64,000 bases of DNA from Rhynchosporium graminicola (lineage: Eukaryota; Ascomycota; Leotiomycetes; Helotiales; Ploettnerulaceae). Position 1 is the stretch's first letter; the number at the start of each line of letters is the position of its first letter. The stretch is taken from assembly GCA_900074885.1 (NCBI GenBank), contig FJUW01000083.1, forward strand, positions 62,001 to 126,000. The letters run 5' to 3'. A program made the translations under genes and the position numbers. Under the pieces are notes generated by a model, which saw only the letters and a list, made by a program, of their open reading frames with translations, did not search any database and was not told the origin of the DNA. Below are positions 39,084 through 48,369 of the stretch, piece after piece.

Positions 39084-39982
39084 CTAGAGGAAAGCAGCTA
39101 TAAGAGCTGAATTTGAAGCTATAAGGAAAGCTAATATATATAAGATTTATTATAGTAAACCTTCTTCTAGAAGCTCTCTAATATCTTCAAAACTAGTACT
39201 ACGAAATAAAATCACCTTCTAGTATGAAATTACTATAAGAAAAGCTAAGCTAGTAGCATAAGGGTTTAAGTAAAAGCAAGATCTTGACTACTTTAATACC
39301 TTTACTAGCGTCTTATAGTATACGACTCTACGAGTATTACTCGCCTTTATAGCTTATAAAGACCTTTAAATCGAATATATTAATATTAATATAGCCTTCT
39401 TAAACGCGTAGTCAAAAGAAGCAGTATATATAATAGTACTAGACGACGAAGTACTAGAGGTCTAGAGGGAGCTTCAACCTAAATTATAAAGCCGAAAAGA
39501 TATATATTTATAGCTTCTACGCTCTCTTTATAGTCTAAAGCAAGTATCTAAAGAGTAGTAGCTAATAGTGAAAGAAGAGATAAAAAAGCTAGAATTAACC
39601 TCCTTCGATACTAGTCTATCGCTTTTCTGCTATTAGAATAGAGCTTAGGTACTAATATTTATCGATAATATACTAATAATTAGAGATACAGCAGATATAG
39701 TATACCTAAATTCGAAGCTCTTAGAGGCATAGAAAGGGAAGGATCTAATTACTATATATACGTTTATTAGACTTTAAATTGATCGGAATCGATAATTACG
39801 CATCTTGCGAATATATTAAACCTAGTATACTAAGAAGCTACTATAGAGTTTAGTATAAAGGTAGTAAATAGTAACGCGCTATCTGTAAAGGCAAGTATAG
39901 TACTACGGAGTTTAGAAGTCAATTACTTACTACTAGACGATTCGCAGTAGTCACTATATCAATAGATTATAAGCTTCTTAAT
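39084..39982 (+). pseudogene. C4 Copia RT relic, left part
   Basis: Ty1/Copia reverse transcriptase. It begins with the R-x-A-I-R-A-E-F-E-A block just before catalytic RT, then AKLVAQGFKQ near 39255 (ARLVARGF type), the AFLNA block near 39400, RSLYSLKQ near 39525 and FIDNILII near 39660 for FVDDML. It stops at the TTAAT where N1 inserted and resumes at 45069 with the next conserved RT/RNase H linker block (YLSNLTRP). The 5' part of the element, integrase included, is missing: C3's LTR takes its place. Confidence 0.85.
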
Positions 39983-40179
39983 TCTGACGGGTTGCACCTA
40001 GGATAATACTCGACGCTAAGCATCTCGCTAACTAATACTACTAAGGTACTAGTAGTAATAGTATTATATTCTCTTCTTTTCTATTAAGGAATAATCCTCC
40101 TCCGCTCTTTAGCTAATTCTTCCTATTAATTAAAGATACTATTTATATTATACGTATACTTTATACTCGCCCTATAATA
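39983..40179 (+). repeat. N1 5' LTR
   Basis: 197 bp, starting TCTGACGGG (family consensus TGTGACGGG) and ending in a mutated CCCCGTGATA. It is the same length as the other N1 LTRs once their insertions are removed. Confidence 0.9.
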
Positions 40180-41027
40180 TTAGAATTAGCTTATAAAATA
40201 AGATAAAGTAAAGTAAAGTAAAAGATTAATATCGAGAGTCTTATAGCTAATTAAATTTTTTAAATAGATTTATAATATACTTAATAAGCTAAGTCAGCTA
40301 CTTAACGCGAAGCCTAGCTACTATCGATTATAGAGGTTCTCTAAAAGTAAGAAGAGGATCTCTAAATATAACTAGAAGTAATAATACTAGTAGTAGTAAT
40401 AAGAAAGATATATTAAGTTCTCTTTCCCTCTAATAAGTTCTCTAGTCGATCGAAGGAGTAGGATATATAGTTAATAGTAATAGAATTAAAGCTTAAGATC
40501 GATAGGAGTATAATTAGTAATAGAGAGGCCTAGACCTTTTTTATTTATATTTCTCTCTCTCTTAAAGTCTAAGAGTTAGTACTTCCTTATATATAAAAAG
40601 TAAAAACAAATAGAAACTAGAACCCCCTCGAGCTAGTCTACTACTTTAATAAGATCTATAATAATCCGAATAAGGTTAAAAAAGTAGGATAAAAGTTAAT
40701 TAAGTTCTAATAAGGAATAATAATAATAATAATATACTTATTATAATTCGAACGAGCGCTCTTCTAAGCTAGAGCGGATTCTTAGCTAGATAATATAAAG
40801 ATAACTACTTTAGTAAGTAGTATAAATAAATATACTAGATAATAGATCGATAAGTAGATAGTTCTACTAACGAATTACGAAGATTTCTTATAGTTATTTC
40901 TATCTTTAGGAAATCAATTCGGCTTAATATATATAAATAGTAATAGTAATAGTAATAGTTCGGGCAATAAGACTACTTATAAAAAGGATAATATAATAGA
41001 CCAGGAAACCGGTTATATAGTAGCTAC
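40180..41027 (+). pseudogene. N1 single ORF (gag-like), first part
   Basis: The only ORF of N1 runs from about 40250 to 41027 and continues, after the nested insertion, at 44386-44620. The reading stays in frame across the insertion when one copy of GCTAC is removed. It is Ser/Arg-rich at the start, contains an RADSQLDNIK-like helical part, and a Ser/Asn microsatellite-coded run near 40930-40960. The product is hydrophilic, roughly 350 residues, and looks like a structural or nucleic-acid-binding protein, so gag-like by position only. I do not recognise a family. Stops are at Gln/Trp codons. Confidence 0.55.
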
Positions 41028-41084
41028 TATCACGGGGCGAGTATAAAGTATACGTATAGTATAAATAGTATCTATATTATATTG

Positions 41085-41215
41085 AGCTATTTGTGGATCA
41101 CCAGTTAAAAAAACTTTCACGTGAAATGCTGTGATTAGCTGTATCGAAGCGTGACGCGCCTTAGCGGGTGCACGGCCGAAAAGAAGGAATATCAAAATCT
41201 GGCTCGATACGCTAG
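41085..41215. other. Un-RIPped segment near the 5' end of the insert
   Basis: About 130 bp with normal CA/TG content, a TTCACGTGAA palindrome (41118-41127) and a dyad around TGGATCACC. It is embedded in extremely AT-rich DNA. The small open frame that overlaps it on the minus strand crosses the LTR junction and is not a gene. Confidence 0.6.
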
Positions 41216-41316
41216 TATACTCGCACGCACTATTAATTAGAGTAATATAATATATATTAAGCTAGGCTAACTCTAAGGGGGTTATTAAAATTACTATAAG
41301 AGTTTTAAAAGAGACT

Positions 41317-41448
41317 TAATAAGTATAATAGTATTATAATAAGAAAGATATAAGTAGAATAATAAGTATAATAGTATTATAATAAGAAAGATATAAGTAG
41401 AATAATAAGTATAATAATAGTATTATAATAAGAAAGATATAAGTTATA
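41317..41448 (+). repeat. 43-bp minisatellite, three copies
   Basis: The unit (starts TAATAAGTATAATAGTATTA) occurs three times head to tail; the third copy has a 3-bp ATA insertion. The units are nearly identical, so the array is younger than the RIP around it or was homogenised. Confidence 0.9.
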
Positions 41449-41468
41449 TTATAGATATATAAGTAAAG

Positions 41469-41471
<3 letters not shown>

Positions 41472-41503
<32 letters not shown>
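41472..41503. repeat. (TA)n microsatellite
   Basis: About 30 bases of uninterrupted TA dinucleotides. Confidence 0.95.
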
Positions 41504-41505
<2 letters not shown>

Positions 41506-41640
41506 AAAGAGTTATAAAAGAGTAAAAGTAAAAGATATTCCTTAAGATTAGTTATTATATTAAATACTAAAGTATTTTAATTATTTAAGGGAAATTTATA
41601 AAGAAAGTAATGATTTACTAATATAAATAATAGAGATGTT

Positions 41641-41700
41641 TATAAAAGTAATAAGAGTAATAAGAGTAATAAGTGTAATAAGAGTAATAAAGAGTAGTAA
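41641..41700 (+). repeat. 9-bp tandem repeat (ATAAGAGTA)
   Basis: About six imperfect copies of ATAAGAGTA follow each other. Confidence 0.85.
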
Positions 41701-41934
41701 AAATATTATACTTAAGAATATTTTTTAATAATATTTAAAGATATAAGAATATTTCAATATATAACTTTTATTATAATCTAATATAATATTAATATATAAG
41801 AGTAAAGTCATTAATAGTTAGAGTAATATAATCTTAAGTATTATAAGTTATATATATTTCGAATATTCCTTGATATTAGCGCTATTATACTATGACGCTA
41901 TTACTTCTATATTATTATATTATTACGATTTTAT

Positions 41935-42063
41935 ACTAATATACTATTATGCTTTTAAGGTATTATACTATTATACTTTTACGCTATTATAATTTTATAT
42001 TATTATAGTAATAACGTAATAGTATAATAGTATAATAGCTTAAAAGCATAATAGTATATTAGT
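41935..42063. repeat. Long imperfect inverted repeat (hairpin)
   Basis: Arms of 55 bp (41935-41989 and 42009-42063) face each other across a 19-bp spacer. The outer 24 bp (ACTAATATACTATTATGCTT and its complement) pair perfectly; the inner part has a few mismatches. It could form a cruciform or be a fold-back element remnant. Confidence 0.8.
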
Positions 42064-42084
42064 ATTACGTTATGATATTATTAT

Positions 42085-43080
42085 AATATTATACTTTTAT
42101 ATTAGAGCTTTATTAAGCTTAAATAAGTATCTCTTTTATTTTTAAGTTATATATTTAAAACTAAGATATACTAAGATTATTATAATATGAAAAGTCTTTA
42201 ATATTTATAATTAGAGTAGAATAGTTAAAGTTAGTTATATATATTCTATAAGCTATAGCTATATAGCTATTTATAGATACTTATATAGCTATATATAATT
42301 AGATTAATATTATTACGCTTTGAAATTACTAAGTATAATTTTTATAATAAATAAATAGGCTTTTATTTAATATATAAATAATCTAATAGCTATAAGCTGA
42401 ATTTAATTAAGGATATTTATAAGCTTTTTTATTTCTAAATTATATTAAATGATATTAGACTTAGATAAATATAGCTTAGAGATTAGTTAATCCTTCTTTC
42501 AAGCTTAAGTATCTATAACAGACCTAATTAAAGGAATATAATTAATACTTCCTTTTAATTTATACTTAAGTAATAATATCTAGCTTTTTTAGTTTAGATA
42601 TTATATATACTATATAATAGAGGCCAAAGTAGAGTCCTATGAACCTAATATAATAACTCGAGTTAATTATTACTAATATAAAGCTTAAAGCTATGAAGCG
42701 TATTATAAATTACTAATAGAAGATCTTAATATTATTTAAATAAGGAGATAATGATTATAATAGGTATAAGAAGAACGCTAAGAGAAGATCTCAATACTAC
42801 TTAAATAGGAAAAATATAATTAAAATAAAAAGAGTTTTATATATTTATATACATATAATACTAGATTTTAGTATATTTAGTATATATTTATTCCTTAGGA
42901 ATTTATTATTATTATTACTTAGAATACTATTATTATCATATCCTTAAATTCTCTTTAATATTATTATTTATATTATAATAAGAATAGACTATTACTTATA
43001 GCGATTACAAGATAGAAGTACTTATAATCTTAAAGCTTATAAAGAGCTTTAGCCTAATAATTAAGATAAAAAAATATTGA
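42085..43080. other. AT-rich filler of the insert
   Basis: About 1 kb with no convincing frame. The end of this stretch (about 42890-43005) resembles the ends of the two repeat units that follow, so it may be the remains of a third unit. Confidence 0.4.
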
Positions 43081-43084
43081 AACA

Positions 43085-44160
43085 ATTTAACTTATATATA
43101 TAGAGTAGTAATAAGAAAAAGATTAGCGCGAATAGCTATATTAAAATAATAATAGAGAATAAAACGAGCCTAATAAGTAATAAATAATAAGTCTGTAGAT
43201 TATAGAAGGGCTATAAATAACTTATAGAAAGAGAAAGGAATAGTAATAGTAATAGTAATAGTAATAGTAATAAATTTGATTATAATTATAATAAAGGTAA
43301 TAGTAGTAGTTGAAATAATAATAATACTAGATATTCTATGATATATTAATATATATAATAAATATAAGAAAATTATTATATATATCTACTATAACTATAA
43401 TATCATTTAAAGAAGATAATTATTATCATAATAAAAAAGAGAAGTACTTATAGTATAGCTATATACTTAGTTACTTAATTTACTTCTATTACTAGAATAC
43501 TACTTTGATTATAACTTATAGTTTCTCTTACTTATTACTTATTATTATAATAGAAATAGGCTATTATAAATTAGCTATAGTATATAATAATCACGCGGAA
43601 TAAGGTCTTAAAGCCCTAAAGTTTATAAAAGATCTAACTTAATAAGTATTTAAAAATAAATATTAGAAAAACTAATATATATATATATATAAAGTAGTAA
43701 TATAAAGATAGAATCAAGCAGATAGCTATATTATAGTATTATTAATAGAAGATAAAGCTAGCCTTATAAGTAACTAATAGTATAGCTATAGACTATAGAA
43801 GAGCTATAAATAATTTATATAAAGAGAGAAAAGTAGTAATAATAATAGTAATAGAGATTATAGTAGTAGTAGTAGTATTAAGATCCTTTAGTCTTTTAAT
43901 ATCTATTATAATTAAAATTAATCTATAGATTTTATATATATACTTAATACTTATAGTATTACTTAAAGAGTTAAATTATTTTTATAATATAAAAGAGAAG
44001 TATTTATAAGTTTACTATATTTTCTATCTAATTACTTTATTATTCTTTATATAGAAATTTAATATAATTATTACTTAAAAACTACTATTATTATAACCTT
44101 AAATACTATTTATTTATAACTTATTATTAATAATAGAAATATACTATTATAAATTCACTA
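43085..44160 (+). repeat. Degenerate tandem duplication of about 0.6 kb
   Basis: Segments around 43125-43240 and 43710-43830 share an ordered series of blocks (GCTATA, AGCCTAATAAGTAA, TAGATTATAGAAGGGCTATAAATAACTTATA types), and their ends share the block preceding 43575 and 44155 (TAGAAATA..CTATTATAAATT). Both units contain an AGTAAT-type microsatellite (43236-43273 in the first). Divergence is high and not only transitions. Confidence 0.55.
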
Positions 44161-44161
44161 G

Positions 44162-44226
44162 CGACTGCGCGAAGCAAGGCCCCGTGACCCCGCAGCTTGC
44201 GAAGGGCCGGCACGGAGAAGATCTTG
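44162..44226 (+). other. Helitron-type 3' terminal segment of the insert
   Basis: This 65-bp GC-rich end matches the complement of 23922-23986 with two substitutions. It begins after CTAG, carries the GCAAG...CTTGC arms and ends AGATCTTG before host T. Confidence 0.8.
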
Positions 44227-44385
44227 TCTTTAATTAATAGGAAGAATTAGCTAAAGAGCAGAGGAGAATTCTTCCTTAATAGAAAAGGAGAAGATACGGT
44301 GCTACTATTACTAGTGCCTTATTAGTATTAGTCAGCGAGATGCTTAGCGTCGAGCATTATCCTAGGTGCAACCCGTTATAGCTAC

Positions 44386-44680
44386 GAAAGTAGCATTAGC
44401 CTCCTGTGAGAAACGTTAAGTATAAAGCGATATAGGAAAATGCGTAAGGTATAGCTCTAGTAAGCACTAGATAAGCTAATACTACTACTAAGCTTTATAT
44501 AGTCGATTATTATTAGTATCCTCTAACTCTTCTATAGAGTAAGATAATACGAAAGGAAAGGTAGTAGTTCGCGTAAGTACTATAAGGATATCGAATATAG
44601 TAAGGCCGAGTAAGCTTTTGCTTCGAGATAATAGTTACGGAATAATTTTTAAAGGGGGATTAGTTTAAAGGGGGGGTTAA
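44386..44680 (+). pseudogene. N1 single ORF, last part, and polypurine tract
   Basis: It continues the N1 frame from 41027 (YESSISLLQETLS context), lightly mutated, with an Arg/Lys-rich stretch near 44440 and near 44560. The frame fades near 44640. Two purine runs (AAAGGGGGA at 44651 and AAAGGGGGGG at 44667) lead to the 3' LTR. Confidence 0.6.
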
Positions 44681-45068
44681 TATAATAAGTTATACCTAGT
44701 ATAATACTCGATACTAAGTATCTCGCTAACTAATACTACTAAGGCACTAGTAGTAGTAGTATCGTATCTTCTCCTTTTCTATTAAGGAAGAATTCTCCTT
44801 TACTCTTTAGCTAATTTTTCCTATTAATTAAAGATACCGTTTGCATTATACGTATATGTTACGAGGATATGGGTCTTGGTATGGATCAGGTGACTGTAGT
44901 CACGTGCATGGTCCGTGCGGATATTCCTAGATAATACCTTCTATCAGCTCTCCATAGTAATTAGTACTGCAATGCAACTAATATCATTCATACGATTACT
45001 ACCTCTATGCCTTACTCTGAAGATCAACGTAACCTTACTATAGTATACTTTACACTCGCCCCGTGATA
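44681..45068 (+). repeat. N1 3' LTR, interrupted by a solo C2 LTR
   Basis: It starts TATAATAAG (fully mutated TGTGACGGG) and ends CCCCGTGATA. Subtracting the 186-bp insert and one 5-bp duplication leaves 197 bp, the family length. Confidence 0.92.
44857..45042 (+). repeat. Solo C2 Copia LTR
   Basis: 186 bp, TGTTACGAGG...TTACTATA, flanked by GTATA (44852-44856 and 45043-45047). It matches the C2 3' LTR at 12027-12205 but is far less mutated and keeps the CAGGTGACTG and GTCACGTGCATGG stretches. It is a young insertion reduced to a solo LTR. Confidence 0.93.
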
Positions 45069-45760
45069 TTAATCTATCTATCGAATCTTACTCGACCTAA
45101 TACTAGTTATATAGTCGGTTAATTAGCTAAGTATATATTAAATCTAATAGAGATCTATCTATATACTGCGAAACCTCTCCTTTAATACTTATCTCATACT
45201 TAATCTTATAGTATTATATATAATATATAAAATAGCTTAGAAAGCTATAGTAAAGGGCTATAAGAGCAGATCTTCGATATATAGACAGTTACTATATAAG
45301 ATATAGAAGAAGACCGGAAATCCTTCTAAGGATAGATAGCTAAGTACTATAGAGGCCTTATCTCCTAGGCTACTAATAAGCAGAAATCTACCGCGCTTTC
45401 TAGCTTAGAAGCAGAGCTTATAGTTACGTCTGACGGCTATAGAGAGGCGGCCTAGTTAATAAAACTATAGAAGGATCTAGTAGTTATAATACTATAGCTA
45501 CTTACCTTATATCTTGATAATAAAGATATAGAAAGCCTTACTAAGAAGCGAAAATTCTATTCTAACGCTAAATACGTCGATATATGCTATTTATTTATCC
45601 GAGAACAGGTTTTAGATAGTAAATTAGTTGTAAAACACGTCCTAGGAAAGGATAATATAGCAGACTGCTTTACTAAGGCTCTGGATTCGACTGACTTAGA
45701 GCGCTATAAGTACTATATTAGTCTGCCGTATAGAGAGGTTATACGAAAGGGTCGAAAAGG
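45069..45760 (+). pseudogene. C4 Copia relic, RT end and RNase H
   Basis: It continues the RT frame of 39982 with the block for 'YLSNLTRPD' and 'VGRLAKY'. RNase H follows: a rearranged start near 45285-45430, then DNKDIESLTKK near 45518, the KYVDICYLFIREQ block near 45570 and KDNIADCFTKAL near 45640. RIP is lighter toward the 3' end, where several CA dinucleotides remain. At least one frameshift lies between 45280 and 45500. Confidence 0.85.
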
Positions 45761-46014
45761 TTAATAATTAGTTAATATCTTAGTATAGGTTAGACGATAT
45801 TATAATATAGATTAAGGCCATTAGGCTAGTAGTTTATAGTGCTCTTATACTATAACGCAAGCTAGAAAGCTGCGGAGTAGCTGAACTCCTTAGAAAGGAG
45901 ACGTAGGCGCTATATACGCTATATAGGCGTATGTTACAGGAATTAATAAGGCCGCAGTACTATATTAGAAGTAGTACTAGAATTAGTACTATGTAGGTAT
46001 CGAAAAAAGGGGTA
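45761..46014 (+). other. C4 3' tail and polypurine tract
   Basis: Non-coding tail. It has the dyad GGCGCTATATACGCTATATAGGCG near 45913 and ends in the purine run GAAAAAAGGGG (46002-46012). Confidence 0.6.
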
Positions 46015-46150
46015 TGTCAGAAATTAGTATAGATACAGCTGTACTTAGAACTACTATTACTTGGCGTACACTATATACTTGGCATATCATACCAAGTGCA
46101 GAGTTTTCCGGCCACCTGTCTAGTACTAAGCATCATCAATAATTCTATCA
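46015..46150 (+). repeat. Probable C4 3' LTR
   Basis: After the polypurine tract the sequence starts TGTCAGAAATTAG. A matching inverted end, AATTCTATCA, occurs at 46141-46150, giving a 136-bp LTR with Copia-like TG...CA ends. No second copy is in the window, so the right boundary is tentative. Confidence 0.45.
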
Positions 46151-46810
46151 GATGGACCGCCTCCCTCAGCTGCTGCCAAGCTTGGGGTGCGTCCGGGGTA
46201 GAATACCACTAGACCGAAGGCACATTAAACGTATCCGTCGCATTATTGAATATGGGTGATTACCTGAATCACGCCTAGATACACCCAAATCAATCGATCA
46301 AGATCGTACATAGTTACGATGCGTGACGACATATTTACCGATGCAACCGATCCGACCACTCGTAGGCCGGTTATTTTCTTTGTACTCTCGCCCAGAGATC
46401 TTCTTGCTGAAATTCAGCCCTGTGAGTGGACAGATTAGCCGAAACGGACCCACGGTAAGCGTGGCATCAGTTGAGGGGACAGGTACCTCCTATACCAAGT
46501 ATCAAAAGTCCCGGCAAACCCCCTTTTCTACTACGTACAAGTACGAGGGAGGGTTTCAGATAGGTCTCGCCCACCCTTGTAGATCACCAGGTAATCTAAT
46601 ATACTTACGCTTTCGCTCCACAAAACTCCTGTATAGATATAGTGCTGGGTGAGACTAACCTGAAGCCCCCTTTCGTACCAGTTATGAAACATCCCAGGTG
46701 GAGGATATCTACTCCGTACAGGGTGAAAAACCTCACTATTCCTGTCCATGCTAGATAACCTAGATTTTATTGGCTACAGCTAAATCGACACACGGAAATA
46801 GCTAAATCGA
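46151..46810. other. Island of normal composition, probably single-copy host DNA
   Basis: About 660 bp keep ordinary CA/TG content and mixed GC, in sharp contrast to everything around. RIP ignores unique DNA, so this is most simply host sequence between insertions. An open frame of 109 codons (46323-46652, plus) and one of 72 (46531-46749, minus) overlap each other; neither has recognisable features, and I do not call them genes. A 19-bp motif, AGCTAAATCGA(C/T)A(C/T)AC, occurs twice at 46789 and 46812, close to the right edge. Confidence 0.6.
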
Positions 46811-47754
46811 TATACGCTAACTAGGCGAGCCGAATATGAAGAGTGCATTTATCACTACTAAGATTTATATGCATAACTATATATAATATATTCAGGGCCT
46901 GCTATATTATGCCTATTTATCTAAATCTTCTTTAAACTCCGTATCCTGGGTATATATCTCTATAATCCTAATTATATCTCTTTGAATTAACGATTCACTA
47001 GCTGCAGTAGTATATACTATACTATCTGAATAATAGATTAATGTTATACTATATATATACCTCCTCTCCCTCTATATACCGGGTTCATAGCTATCTAGGT
47101 GTCTATCCTTGAGCCTTTATATCGCTATACTAGTTGATAATACGCTGTTTTATACTATAAAATACTAGCTAAGTGATATAGGAGTAGAGCTTAAAGGTAG
47201 TTCAAAGAATAAGAGGTCGCGGCGAGTATTTGAAGGTGCTACTCTACCTCTAAGTGTACCCTTTAGTCTACCTTTACCTTTAATCTTTAATAGATTTAAG
47301 AGAGGGAGAGGTACTGGGGGAGTAGAGTATACTGAATCAGGCCTATTATAGTACTAGTAGTGATAAACATCACTCAGAAGGATACTATTACCTTCTTATT
47401 ATCGTTTCTAGAGGGTATGAAAGTAAGGTAGACTAAAGGCTTACTATATAGTATATATATAGCTATTTGCTAGGGGCCCTTTAGAGGGGAGCTTACTAGC
47501 TTCTTATACGATTTTCTAGAGAGCCCGGGTATGAATATATAGAAGAATTGCAGCTAAAATAGGTATATTTATACTATGCCGGGGCTATAATTGCTGCTGT
47601 ATAATAGTCGAAGTGATTCCGGCGTACTAAGCTATCTAAAAGAGCTGTAATTTGAGGAATATACCTCTAAGATCTATATGCCCATGCTATAAATATAGCT
47701 TTAGAGTAATATAATAACCTTTAATTGGACTAGTAATTATAATACTAAAGTGAT
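46811..47754 (-). pseudogene. Moderately RIPped relic, possibly a DNA-transposase C-terminus
   Basis: RIP is present but lighter than in the retroelements. On the minus strand about 47750-47170 reads as a protein with stops at Gln/Trp positions, ending in a basic, proline-rich tail (LLKIKGKGRLKGTLRG then NTRRDLLFFELP context). Such GRPKG-type tails followed by TRRDPS-FE are typical for the C-termini of fungal cut-and-paste transposases, but no catalytic residue is visible. The rest (46811-47170) holds nothing I recognise. The assignment is a guess. Confidence 0.3.
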
Positions 47755-48268
47755 TATCACGAATCGGCCTGGTTCTTAGCCCTAAAACCGTCCTAGCATC
47801 AGAATACTGATAGTACTACCTAGTAGTATATACTAGACGAGTTTTAGTACTAGAAGGAGTTAGTACTATTAGAGGAAAGGCACTAATATAGTTATAGTAT
47901 AAACTAGCGAGTAGTACTATACGCCTACCTGTATTATAGTAATAATAGTATTATAGTAATAATAAAGTTAGAAGTGATCTAGGATCACGTGATAGAGTCT
48001 AGCTTAGTGGGAGTCCAGGATATGGAGTCGGACTCCATATAAGGGACTCTCTAAGTAGAGGACTCCTAATAGAGGAGAAGGTCTTATATAAGATTAGTAC
48101 TTCTGCTATTAGATAAGAGCTTTATACTTAAATTTATATAGTAATTAATACCTGCTTATAATATCTTAATTCTAATTAAGAACCGAACTTCTTATTTACT
48201 TTACTTTATAGCTAATACTAACTAATAAGCCTATATACCGCGTACTAGTCAGAACTAGGAACGTTATA
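47755..48268 (+). repeat. G2 copy A 5' LTR
   Basis: 514 bp, TATCACGAATCGG...ACGTTATA. Its flanking five bases on the left are GTGAT; the right duplication lies off the window. The middle of U3 contains GGATCACGTGAT and a dyad GGAGTC...GACTCC (about 48010-48040) that is absent from copy B. Confidence 0.88.
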
Positions 48269-48369
48269 CTTTAAGCATCTTACTTGAAGTATCGCTAGTA
48301 AGAACGAAATAGCCTCTAAAGAAGGATCAGTTACAGGAGAAGGATCCTAAGTTAGTAAGATAGAGAAGA

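Larger units (their letters stand above)
41071..44226 (+). mobile_element. Helitron-like non-autonomous insert
   Basis: A 3156-bp insert that splits the solo N1 LTR between A (41070) and T (44227) with no target duplication, the signature of Helitron integration. It starts TCTATATTATATTG, with the 5'-TC expected of Helitrons, and ends AGATCTTG. The last 65 bp match the 3' end of the autonomous Helitron at 23922-23986. No Rep or helicase is present; most of the content is AT-rich repeats. It was probably moved by the autonomous element's Rep. Confidence 0.8.
41028..44380 (-). repeat. N1 solo LTR (minus), split by Helitron-like insert
   Basis: The pieces 41028-41070 (43 bp) and 44227-44380 (154 bp) join to exactly one 197-bp N1 LTR. 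It is flanked by the target duplication GCTAC at 41023-41027 and 44381-44385. On the minus strand it starts TATAACGGG and ends CCCCGTGATA. It is a solo LTR left after recombination of a full element that had inserted into another N1. Confidence 0.92.
39983..45068 (+). mobile_element. N1 copy in C4, with three later insertions
   Basis: A small non-autonomous LTR element flanked by the target duplication TTAAT (39978-39982 and 45069-45073). Without its insertions it is about 1.54 kb: 197-bp LTR, about 1.14 kb interior with one ORF, 197-bp LTR. It contains a solo N1 LTR in the opposite direction (41028-44380), which itself holds the Helitron-like insert; the 3' LTR holds a solo C2 LTR (44857-45042). 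No RT, RNase H or integrase of its own. Confidence 0.9.

Noticed and set aside
41013..41195. 60-codon open frame on the minus strand
   Set aside because: It crosses N1, its solo LTR and the Helitron-like insert. It is a chimera of three elements.
41317..41448. Regularly spaced repeats as a CRISPR array
   Set aside because: The repeats are contiguous 43-bp units without unique spacers, and the DNA is fungal.
46015..46150. Firm assignment of this segment as an LTR
   Set aside because: Only one copy and no visible target duplication, so it is listed at low confidence rather than as certain.
46323..46749. Overlapping open frames of 109 (plus) and 72 (minus) codons
   Set aside because: They are open mainly because this island escaped RIP. 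They overlap on opposite strands, match nothing I know, and have no visible promoter or intron signals. Left inside the island entry.
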